NCBI GenBank assembly: GCA_900555125.1
Contig: USKH01000008.1
Span: 1 to 17,760 of the forward strand
Length of the DNA stretch: 17,760 nt
Direction: 5' to 3'
From: an uncultured Clostridium sp.
Lineage (GTDB): Bacteria > Bacillota > Clostridia > Christensenellales > Pumilibacteraceae
In this document: positions 6,463-12,570 of the stretch, piece by piece
How positions within the stretch are numbered: position 1 is the first letter of the stretch
How the letters are laid out: every line of letters starts with the position of its first letter
The notes under the pieces: generated by a model
What the model was told of the DNA's origin: nothing
Databases searched by the model: none
The model's input: only the letters and a program-made list of their open reading frames with translations
Program-made: the position numbers and the translations under genes

Positions 6463-7874
6463 AATCTGATCCTCCTTTTATCGGCAGAGATCAGGTTATC
6501 GCTTGTTTTTTCCGGCACATTCTTTCGTTCGGGCAAAGTCATGACGTAGTACCTCAGCTCGTCCATCGCATGATCGTCGCGCTTTACCGGGCTGTCGCCG
6601 TCGCCCCACTTGTATCCCTTGATTTCGCGAATCATATTGACGCACGAAGAAAAAATATAAAGATCGGGTGTTTTGCCGTCGCCTATAAGAAGGCTTTTTA
6701 TTTTGGACACTCCGCGGAAAACCTGTTTGTTTACTTTCGGATTCACCAGAATGCCGTTTTTTGCGAAAAGCTCGCTTACGCTTTTTTCCGCAGACAGAGT
6801 CCTCTGTCCCGCCGCACTGTCGATAAGCGCGTGCAGTCTGCCTCTCTCGTCGGTTTTCCAGCCGAGACGAGCGGCAATCTCTTTTATTTTACGACAATGA
6901 TATTCCACCGTCTTATCGCTTTCGTAATGTTCGGCTATTACGTATACTTTTTCTCCGTCGGTCGCATAAAAATGACACGACGTGGGATTTTTCAATCCCG
7001 GATCAATGGAAATATTGTCAAACCACTCCTCCGGAACGTCAAACGGCTCGATGACGTGCACGTTTTCGTCGAACTCGGAATAAACCAGTCCTTTAAGCGA
7101 CGAAAATCTGCCGTGCTCGCGCATATTAAGCTCTTCTTCGGACAGCGACGCACGAATAGAGGCAAGCTCCTCCTCGTCTAAAAACGGATTGTCTTTCCAG
7201 GACATAAACTCGTACCACACTCTGTCGTCATGTCCCGGATTGAGATAAATTCTGTCGTACACGAACGTGCGCCCGAGAAGCGGCGTCATGGTTGCGAAAA
7301 TATCGCCTTTTTTATCCACAACCCGCATCATGCACTCATCGAAAATATCCTCGGGCGGCTCCTCGTCAAACCACACATAGTCGAGCGACGCCCCCTGAAA
7401 TTTTGCCCTGCCCATTTCGCAGCTTTTGAACCATATTCTGCTTAGTCCGCCGAAAACGTTGCGCACGGTTATGCAATCGATTACGCCCGTTTCGGGGCAA
7501 TCGGCTCTGCCGCTGTTCATGACGATATCTTCAATCCATTCTTCGTTTAGGTATTTCAATATTTTGCGCTGAGCAACCTCGCGTTGAACGTCGCGCGACA
7601 GCGAAACCACCCACCCTTCCGTGTTTTTCCGGTTTTCCCTGTACGGATGTATTCCCCTTGCCATCCACACGACTTCCACCGCGCCGCACTCGGTTTTGCC
7701 CGTCCGGTTACCGCCGAACACCCAGCGGATACGCTTTTTGCACTTGTGAAAATCCAGCTGCTTAAAGTGAATTTTATCGCCCGTGTTATAGCGCGACAGC
7801 TCGTCGCGTTCACGCTTTTCCGCTAAAAGCTTGTTGATTTTTCGTATTTTCAGTATAAGTTCTCTCTCCGTCAT
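6444..7874 (-). CDS. Phage terminase large subunit
   Basis: A 476-aa DNA-packaging ATPase/nuclease. ATPase domain: Walker A is GGNRTGKTE at residues about 54-62 and Walker B is YVWFDEEPP at about 165-173; coupling motif TMTPLLGRT follows. Nuclease domain: the RNase H-like acidic residues appear as SIDPG (about 292-296), LIDSAAGQ (about 351-358) and DDHAMDELRYYV (about 435-446). It cuts concatemeric DNA and pumps it through the portal. The start (MTERELILKIRKINKLL) has GGAGAT only 2-3 nt upstream, a weak site. No typical small subunit lies directly upstream; instead a divergent plus-strand lipoprotein begins 79 bp away, and a possible reduced small subunit overlaps its 3' end. The order and motif set match P22-like head modules. 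Domains are intact, so the gene is probably functional. Confidence 0.9.
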   Translation of the reverse strand: MTERELILKIRKINKLLAEKRERDELSRYNTGDKIHFKQLDFHKCKKRIRWVFGGNRTGKTECGAVEVVWMARGIHPYRENRKNTEGWVVSLSRDVQREVAQRKILKYLNEEWIEDIVMNSGRADCPETGVIDCITVRNVFGGLSRIWFKSCEMGRAKFQGASLDYVWFDEEPPEDIFDECMMRVVDKKGDIFATMTPLLGRTFVYDRIYLNPGHDDRVWYEFMSWKDNPFLDEEELASIRASLSEEELNMREHGRFSSLKGLVYSEFDENVHVIEPFDVPEEWFDNISIDPGLKNPTSCHFYATDGEKVYVIAEHYESDKTVEYHCRKIKEIAARLGWKTDERGRLHALIDSAAGQRTLSAEKSVSELFAKNGILVNPKVNKQVFRGVSKIKSLLIGDGKTPDLYIFSSCVNMIREIKGYKWGDGDSPVKRDDHAMDELRYYVMTLPERKNVPEKTSDNLISADKRRIRLWMKKS

Positions 7875-7916
7875 ATCTCCGCTCGGGCAAATCGGACATA
7901 ATTCGTCCTTTTCCCC

Positions 7917-7946
7917 TTATCATTTCCCCCTTTATTAAGTTACAAT
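7917..7946 (+). promoter_or_regulatory. Candidate leaderless promoter for the SH3 lipoprotein
   Basis: TACAAT (7941-7946) lies 6 nt before the ATG at 7953, with TTATCA (7917-7922, 4 of 6 to TTGACA) 18 bp upstream. No Shine-Dalgarno site is present before the ATG. If real, transcription would start at or next to the ATG. The -35 is weak. Confidence 0.25.
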
Positions 7947-7952
7947 TAACGT

Positions 7953-8660
7953 ATGAAAAAATTTCCGGTAACAATAAGCGCAATCATCGCCGCGCTTTTA
8001 TTCTTATCCTGTTCAACCCCGCCTGAAGCAAGCCAAAGCCGAGCAATGGCGGACGGTACGCTAACGTACGCCGAAATTCTCGAAGGGTGCGTGCTGTATT
8101 CGGACGGCGAACTTACTTTCCCCGTTACCACGCTGCCCGAAACCTATTTCGTATGCGTAATCGAACAAAACGAAAACGCCGTGCGCGTTACCTACAAAAA
8201 CCTCGACGGTTACGTCCGCCCCGAATGCGTTTCCGTATGCGATTTTATTCCCAAAACCAAGTTTGCCGCAAGCTATCTCTCTTTGTCAAACGACGGCGGA
8301 ACGATAAACGTCCGCTCTGCGCCCGACAACACGAAAGACAACGTTGTTAAGCGTCTGACCGACGGTACCAAACTATATTATTACGGCACGGCGGAAGGCA
8401 CGATTCAGAATCAGCTTCTCGGCTCGGAATGGTACTGCGTCAGTCTTGGCGAAGGCAAAATCGGCTACGTCTACCGCATGTACGCTGCCGCTCCGGAGCT
8501 GCCGGATAACGTGATCGAAGCGATAGCACCGCCATCCGAACCGGACGTAACGCCGGAAGCGGTTACGGCTGCCGGCGGAGAATATTTCCTCATCGCCGCA
8601 CTGTGCCTGCCCGTAATCGTGCTTATGTACCTGCTTTTCAAATCCCGCAAATCCGAATAA
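7953..8660 (+). CDS. SH3-domain lipoprotein with C-terminal membrane segment
   Basis: A 235-aa exported protein. Signal peptide: MKKFPVTISAIIAALLFLSC, with lipobox LFLSC and lipidated Cys at residue 20. A first SH3-like stretch lies at about 35-105 (VLYSDGELTFPVTTLPETYF ... YKNLDGYVRPECV). A bacterial SH3_3-type domain follows at about 115-176 (GGTINVRSAPDNTKDNVVKR ... GKIGYVYRMY). A hydrophobic helix (YFLIAALCLPVIVLMYLLF, about 211-229) and a basic end (KSRKSE) would anchor it a second time. The tandem SH3-like units suggest binding to peptidoglycan or cell-wall peptides. It is the only plus-strand gene near the phage cluster and is transcribed away from terL. It could be a prophage-borne surface gene or a host gene; the sequence does not decide. 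The lack of a Shine-Dalgarno site is unlike its neighbours. Confidence 0.75.
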   Translation: MKKFPVTISAIIAALLFLSCSTPPEASQSRAMADGTLTYAEILEGCVLYSDGELTFPVTTLPETYFVCVIEQNENAVRVTYKNLDGYVRPECVSVCDFIPKTKFAASYLSLSNDGGTINVRSAPDNTKDNVVKRLTDGTKLYYYGTAEGTIQNQLLGSEWYCVSLGEGKIGYVYRMYAAAPELPDNVIEAIAPPSEPDVTPEAVTAAGGEYFLIAALCLPVIVLMYLLFKSRKSE

Positions 8661-8663
8661 ATT

Positions 8664-8695
8664 TTTTGATTTTTTCGCTTTTTCAAAAATCAAAA
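8664..8695 (+). terminator. AT-only hairpin after the SH3 lipoprotein
   Basis: A perfect 11-bp stem TTTTGATTTTT / AAAAATCAAAA around a 10-nt loop begins 4 nt after the stop codon. It lacks GC pairs and a following T-run, so it would be a weak terminator. Confidence 0.35.
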
Positions 8696-8701
8696 CAAAA
8701 A

Positions 8702-8755
8702 CTTTTTAAAGCCTCGCCCTTCGGGAGAGGTGGCGGCTCCAGCCGACGGAGAGAG
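8702..8755 (+). repeat. Double-hairpin element D3
   Basis: Starts CTTTTTAAAGCCTCGC like D1 and D2, but the second stem is CGGCT-CC-AGCCG (8734-8745), with one pair swapped from C-G to G-C and a new T-A pair, so pairing is kept while sequence changes. It lies just downstream of the SH3 lipoprotein. Confidence 0.65.
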
Positions 8756-8850
8756 CGAAAACTACTCTCGCCGAAAGCCTAAAACAATCACTTCGGCTTA
8801 TTTCTCCCCAAAACCGCCGTATCGCATTTCTTCCTTTACCAAAAATTCCA

Positions 8851-9264
8851 CTACGCCGCGGCGCCTTGCAAAAACTCTCCGTACTCCTCGCTTAAAGCCT
8901 TGTCGTCGTATCCGAAAAGGAATAAGATATTTTTTGCCGTTTTAAGTGCTTCGAGCGTTTTTCTTCTCAGCGACCTGTCCGAATAACCCCGCCCGTTTTC
9001 CGTTATTTCGGGCATAACTCCGTGTGCCCTCGCGTTCAGCAAAACGTATTCTTCTTCGGTAAGTCCTTTAATAAGTTTGTTTCGTATTTCGAGCGCCGAC
9101 TCCAGTCGACGTTTTTCATCGATAATATCCAGCATTCTGTCAATCTGGCTCCACGTATCGCCAAACGCATATTCGGCAATTCGTTCAAGCCGACAGGATA
9201 GCTTTGCGATTTTCCGTTCGGCTCCGTCTCCGAGCAGTAAAAGCTCAAAAATCATTTCATCCAT
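8851..9264 (-). CDS. 137-aa protein with HTH-like C-terminus, possibly a phage late regulator
   Basis: Starts MDEMIFELLLLGDGAERKIA. It has no signal peptide or membrane segment. Almost wholly helical: two helices around residues 15-60 (KLSCRLERIAEYAFGDTWSQ, then DEKRRLESALEIRNKLIKGL), then LTEEEYVLLNARAHG, and a C-terminal 'GYSDRSLRRKTLEALKTAKN' that resembles the recognition helix region of sigma-70 region 4 or ArpU/RinA-like phage late regulators. Such genes often sit close to terL in prophages of Firmicutes, and here it is about 1 kb upstream of terL on the same strand. The start has only a distant GAGG, so translation may be weak. The regulator call is an inference from one pattern; a host protein of unknown function is the alternative. 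Confidence 0.45.
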   Translation of the reverse strand: MDEMIFELLLLGDGAERKIAKLSCRLERIAEYAFGDTWSQIDRMLDIIDEKRRLESALEIRNKLIKGLTEEEYVLLNARAHGVMPEITENGRGYSDRSLRRKTLEALKTAKNILFLFGYDDKALSEEYGEFLQGAAA

Positions 9265-9339
9265 ATTACCCAGTTTAACCTCGCATATAATTAGATTTAA
9301 CCGGCACCGCGGGGCTGTGCGATAACCTGATTACACGCC

Positions 9340-9345
9340 TATAAT
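9340..9345 (+). promoter_or_regulatory. Isolated consensus -10 box
   Basis: TATAAT in plus orientation, with only GTGCGA (3 of 6) 17 bp upstream. A start near 9352 and the hairpin at 9384-9410 would make a transcript of about 60 nt. This is speculative. Confidence 0.2.
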
Positions 9346-9383
9346 ATCGCTTTTTTGCTGACAACTGCGTGTCAACATTAACC

Positions 9384-9410
9384 TTTGCGGACAAACGTCG
9401 CAAATTTTTT
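9384..9410 (+). terminator. Plus-strand intrinsic terminator-like hairpin
   Basis: Perfect 6-bp stem TTTGCG / CGCAAA (9384-9389, 9399-9404), loop GACAAACGT, then TTTTTT. No annotated plus-strand gene ends nearby (the closest stop is at 8660). Confidence 0.4.
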
Positions 9411-9546
9411 ATCGACATATTTCGACACCGCGTTTCATGGTTTTTTCGCGTCGTTTATTTGTTCTTCGACTACCGCGCCGCTACATTTCATACAATAAAA
9501 AAGCCCCCTCGCGTGCGAGCAGGCAGTGATTTTTTTATACGCTGCG

Positions 9547-9563
9547 GGAGACCATAAGTCTCC
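9547..9563 (+). repeat. Decayed type E hairpin
   Basis: GGAGAC-CATAA-GTCTCC, a perfect 6-bp stem preceded by GCTGCG rather than GTAG. It resembles the type E element at 2984. Confidence 0.35.
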
Positions 9564-9574
9564 ATCATTTCAAT

Positions 9575-9600
9575 GCAGGGACAGGCGTTCGGCACCGGTC
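9575..9600 (+). repeat. Decayed type A REP-like element
   Basis: GCAG (for GTAG) then GGACAGGCGTTCGG as in type A, but the right arm reads GGTCTGT and no longer pairs fully. It lies 12 nt after the decayed type E hairpin. Confidence 0.35.
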
Positions 9601-9647
9601 TGTATGATTAAGCCTATAAATCAATAAATTTTAGTAGTTCACTATAA

Positions 9648-9681
9648 AAAAACGAACGGCAATCTCTCGTCGTTCGTTTTT
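9648..9681 (-). terminator. Intrinsic terminator of the LRR lipoprotein gene
   Basis: Perfect 11-bp stem AAAAACGAACG / CGTTCGTTTTT with a 12-nt loop. On the minus strand it is followed by a T-run, and it lies about 25 nt after the stop of the LRR gene. A T-run on both sides could make it work in both directions. Confidence 0.75.
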
Positions 9682-9706
9682 CCGTATCGCAAACATAATA
9701 TACGAT

Positions 9707-10813
9707 TTACGAAATATAATTTATTTTTGCTTTCATAAGACAACTGTTTAAGCCGTTGTCGGAAATTTTCTCCCACTGAGTTTTTGTGCCTTTGAAATTG
9801 ACCTCTTTAATTCCGCTGCAATGATTAAATGCTTCCAATCCGATTTTCGTTACGCTGTTCGGAATGGTTACGCTTACCAGACTCTCACAATAGTAAAACG
9901 CCCACGCCCCTATACGAGTTACACCGTCCGGAATAATAATGCTTTTAAGACTTATGCAACTTTCAAACGTTCTGTCATCTATAATATTGACCCGGCCCCG
10001 AATCGTCACGCTTTCAAGTTTGCCGCACGAATGAAAGGCACCGTAGCCTAAGTCTGTTACGCTATCCGGAATAACTATACTTTTAAGGTTTCCGCAATTC
10101 TGAAACGCTTCGGTTCCTATGCTCGTTACGCTATCGGGTATTTCGACATCAACTATATTTTTCCAAATGAAGCACCGCTGTCTTATTGCTACAACTTTCT
10201 TTCCTTCGTAGATCGCCGGAATTATAATATTTTTATCGGTTGCAGTGCCGATACCCGCTACGATAAGAGTATTTTCCTCTTCTCCGTCCTCATATTTCAA
10301 ACCCTTTGTGGAAATATCTTGTTTGCAGTTTAAACATATTCCGTTTTTGTTTTTATGTCCGAGCGCAGGCAGAACTTCTTGTTTTGAAAGTATTTCTCCG
10401 CAACGCGAACAATGTTTTTTCGCTGTTTTACCGGCGGTTAAACAAGTCGCTTCCACTGCCTCCGCATCGATAACCTCTTCATGACCGAGCGCAGGGACGC
10501 AGTTCTGTTCAACCATTACTTTTCTGCAACGAGCGCAGTGTTTGCCTTCTGTTTTACCATCTTTGGTGCAGGTCGGCTCTACCTCTTCATCTATTACTTC
10601 TTCATGTCCGAGCGCAGGCAGAACTTCTTTTTCGTCCTCGCCGCACTTATGGCACGAACGAGTTTTTTCGCCCTCGGTTTCGCAAGCCGCTTGCTTCGAT
10701 ACCGTCCAGCTGCTCCACTCGTGCCGGCACTTGCATGCCGAAAGCAATGCGAACAACGACGCCACGGTAAAGCAAAACGCAATGACGGCAAAGGTCCCGA
10801 CTATCCTTTTCAT
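9707..10813 (-). CDS. BspA-type LRR lipoprotein with three CxxC repeats
   Basis: A 368-aa exported protein with AGGAG 8 nt before the ATG. Signal peptide MKRIVGTFAVIAFCFTVASL, then lipobox LSAC with the lipidated Cys at residue 27. Residues about 31-70, 71-111 and 112-153 are three tandem units of about 40 residues, each with a C near the start, a C..C pair (CHKC, CARC, CSRC) and the end LPALGHE or VPALGHE. A short fourth C..C (CLNC) follows. These look like small metal-binding or disulphide modules. Residues about 200-340 are LRR_5/BspA-type repeats with the signature 'IPDSVT.IG..AF..C..L.SI.IP', four or five units. BspA-like proteins are surface-exposed and mediate adhesion or host contact in gut bacteria. 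The gene has its own terminator and lies downstream of dnaB on the same strand after a 104-bp gap. Confidence 0.85.
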   Translation of the reverse strand: MKRIVGTFAVIAFCFTVASLFALLSACKCRHEWSSWTVSKQAACETEGEKTRSCHKCGEDEKEVLPALGHEEVIDEEVEPTCTKDGKTEGKHCARCRKVMVEQNCVPALGHEEVIDAEAVEATCLTAGKTAKKHCSRCGEILSKQEVLPALGHKNKNGICLNCKQDISTKGLKYEDGEEENTLIVAGIGTATDKNIIIPAIYEGKKVVAIRQRCFIWKNIVDVEIPDSVTSIGTEAFQNCGNLKSIVIPDSVTDLGYGAFHSCGKLESVTIRGRVNIIDDRTFESCISLKSIIIPDGVTRIGAWAFYYCESLVSVTIPNSVTKIGLEAFNHCSGIKEVNFKGTKTQWEKISDNGLNSCLMKAKINYIS

Positions 10814-10917
10814 TTTAATTTCTCCTTTCTTTTCCTTATACTAACGAAAAGCGCAAATCCATGGAGATTTCAACGGTTTGTTCGTTAATCACGCATAATT
10901 TTGCGCCTTGATTATAA

Positions 10918-12477
10918 CTAAATTATATCGTCGTCGTTTTCGGCGACTTTCAAAATTTCTTCCATGCTGCCCGAACCGATATTCATCCTGGTGCGAACGT
11001 CTTCTTCGGGTGCGGGCGGAGCGTCGTCGTCACCCATAATAAAGTTGCCCCTGTCGGAAGTTTTTCCAGCTCTCTCTTCTGTTTCGGGATTGGTGTCGAT
11101 ATCCTCGAAAGATACGAAACTTCCCTTCCAGCGCAGCGGAACCTTGCCGGTCGAACCGTTTCTGTGCTTGGCAATGTGAATTTCCACCTTGCTCTTTTCC
11201 TCGTCGGAAACGGCGTCGGTTTCCTTGTGCGGACGATAAATAAACATAATAATATCTGCGTCCTGCTCGATTGCACCCGATTCGCGAAGGTCGGACATCT
11301 GCGGTTCCTTGGTGTTTCGTTTTTCCACTTCACGGGACATCTGCGACAACAGCAAAATGGGAACATTCAATTCCTTCGCCGCTATTTTCATGGTACGGGT
11401 AATGTCGGCAACTTCCTGCTGACGGCTGTCCACCTTTTTGCCCGACGACATAAGCTGCAAATAGTCCACCATCACAAGGTCCAGTCCGCCTATTTCTCGT
11501 TTAAGGCGACGGCATTTGGACAGAATTTCGACAGGCGTGGTAAGCGACGAATCGTCGATATAGATCTTACTTTGCGACAGGCGTTTTCTCGCTTCGGATA
11601 TACGCCGCCATTCGTCGGGATCGAGATTTCCTCGAAGAGCTTTGCCCATGTCCACTTTTGCAACCGAAGCAAGCATACGATTGGCAAGCTGAACGGCGGA
11701 CATTTCCAGCGAAAACACGGCGCATTTATAAGGATCTACCGCTCCCGCGTCGGTCTTTCTGCTTGTATCCAGCGCGGCGTCGGTTATGAAATTCATGCCG
11801 ATACTGGTTTTACCCTGACCGGGGCGGGCTGCTATAAGAACGAGGTCGGTGCGGTGAAAACCGTTGAGAAAATAGTTGAGCTGACGGAATTTTATGGGAA
11901 CGTTGACTTCCTCTTTGGGGTGAGCAAACTTATATTCCATCTGTTCGACCGCTTCGCCCACTGCCTGTTTTATGTCCACCAGCGAACTTTTATCGCGTTT
12001 TTCGGACAGCGAATATATCTCGCTTTCGGCTTTTTCGAGAGCCTTATCTTCGGGGTCGCCCTCGAACGCATTGTCGGCAATTCGGGAGCTTACCGAAATA
12101 AGCTGGCGCAAAAGCGAATTTTTCTTGACTATTTCGAGATAGTGGCGATAGTTGTCGGCGCTGGGTACGAAATTACTTAGCTCTGTAAGATACGTAATGC
12201 CGCCGGTCTTGTCCATGCACCCCATGGTTTCGAGTTCCTGCACGAGCGTGACTATATCCACAGGCTTATCCGCAAGCGAAATACTTTGCATAGCCTGAAA
12301 AATGAGCTTGTGGGCATTCTGATAGAAATCCTCGGGCTTTAGCTCATTTAAAATGGTTATAGGGGCGTTTTCGTCAATCATAACGCAGCCCAGAACTGCC
12401 TGCTCGGCTTCGTCGTTGTGAGGAAGCACTCTCGCTTTTAAGTTGGGATGCGCGGATGTTTTTGCGTCGAACGGCAT
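10918..12477 (-). CDS. dnaB: Replicative DNA helicase DnaB
   Basis: I choose the ATG at 12475-12477 (MPFDAKTSAHPNLKARVLPH, 519 aa) because GGAGGT lies 5 nt upstream; a frame nine codons longer has no such site. N-terminal domain 'HNDEAEQAVLGCVMIDENAP' (about 20-40) is the primase-binding and hexamer domain. The C-terminal RecA-like domain carries Walker A ARPGQGKTS (about 217-225), FSLEMS, Walker B LDLVMVDYLQLM, LLLSQMSREVEKR and the arginine-finger region KHRNGSTG. The hexamer unwinds DNA at the fork. Two features differ from typical DnaB: a short extra loop (DTSRKTDAGAVDPYKC) between Walker A and the FSLEM strand, and a 50-residue acidic tail ending EILKVAENDDDII. The gene follows typA with a 93-nt gap and probably has its own start. 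It looks like the chromosomal helicase rather than a phage copy. Confidence 0.95.
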   Translation of the reverse strand: MPFDAKTSAHPNLKARVLPHNDEAEQAVLGCVMIDENAPITILNELKPEDFYQNAHKLIFQAMQSISLADKPVDIVTLVQELETMGCMDKTGGITYLTELSNFVPSADNYRHYLEIVKKNSLLRQLISVSSRIADNAFEGDPEDKALEKAESEIYSLSEKRDKSSLVDIKQAVGEAVEQMEYKFAHPKEEVNVPIKFRQLNYFLNGFHRTDLVLIAARPGQGKTSIGMNFITDAALDTSRKTDAGAVDPYKCAVFSLEMSAVQLANRMLASVAKVDMGKALRGNLDPDEWRRISEARKRLSQSKIYIDDSSLTTPVEILSKCRRLKREIGGLDLVMVDYLQLMSSGKKVDSRQQEVADITRTMKIAAKELNVPILLLSQMSREVEKRNTKEPQMSDLRESGAIEQDADIIMFIYRPHKETDAVSDEEKSKVEIHIAKHRNGSTGKVPLRWKGSFVSFEDIDTNPETEERAGKTSDRGNFIMGDDDAPPAPEEDVRTRMNIGSGSMEEILKVAENDDDII

Positions 12478-12570
12478 AATTACCTCCATTTGTATCTGTT
12501 GCATTGCCGATTAAGCCTATAAACACAGGCAAAAATCAACACAATTCTTATATACTTTATCGCCTGCCGA

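Larger units (their letters stand above)
9265..9706. other. Gene-free spacer with hairpins and decayed repeats
   Basis: No credible frame. It holds a 5-bp inverted repeat TGACA-n6-TGTCA (9359-9374), a plus-strand terminator-like hairpin (9384-9410), a decayed type E hairpin, a decayed type A hairpin, and the terminator of the LRR gene. The prophage/host border may lie here, but no att duplication was found. Confidence 0.6.

Noticed and set aside
8770..8797. Hairpin GCCGAA-n16-TTCGGC as a terminator of the 137-aa gene
   Set aside because: The T-rich part lies on the plus strand side, wrong for the minus-strand gene, and the loop is long.
9301..9350. Possible tRNA-like sequence
   Set aside because: No cloverleaf with a T-arm GGTTCGAATC-like stretch could be formed.
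10851..10906. GCGCAAA / TTTGCGC pair after dnaB as a terminator
   Set aside because: The loop is over 40 nt and no T-run follows on the minus strand.
11164..12180. Plus-strand frame of 338 codons antisense to dnaB
   Set aside because: Shadow of the conserved dnaB frame; no start signal and no domain.
9606..12523. 15-bp identical stretch GATTAAGCCTATAAA at 9606-9620 and 12509-12523, as possible att sites
   Set aside because: The segment between holds host genes (LRR lipoprotein, dnaB), not the phage genes, and a 15-mer match can arise by chance at this window size.
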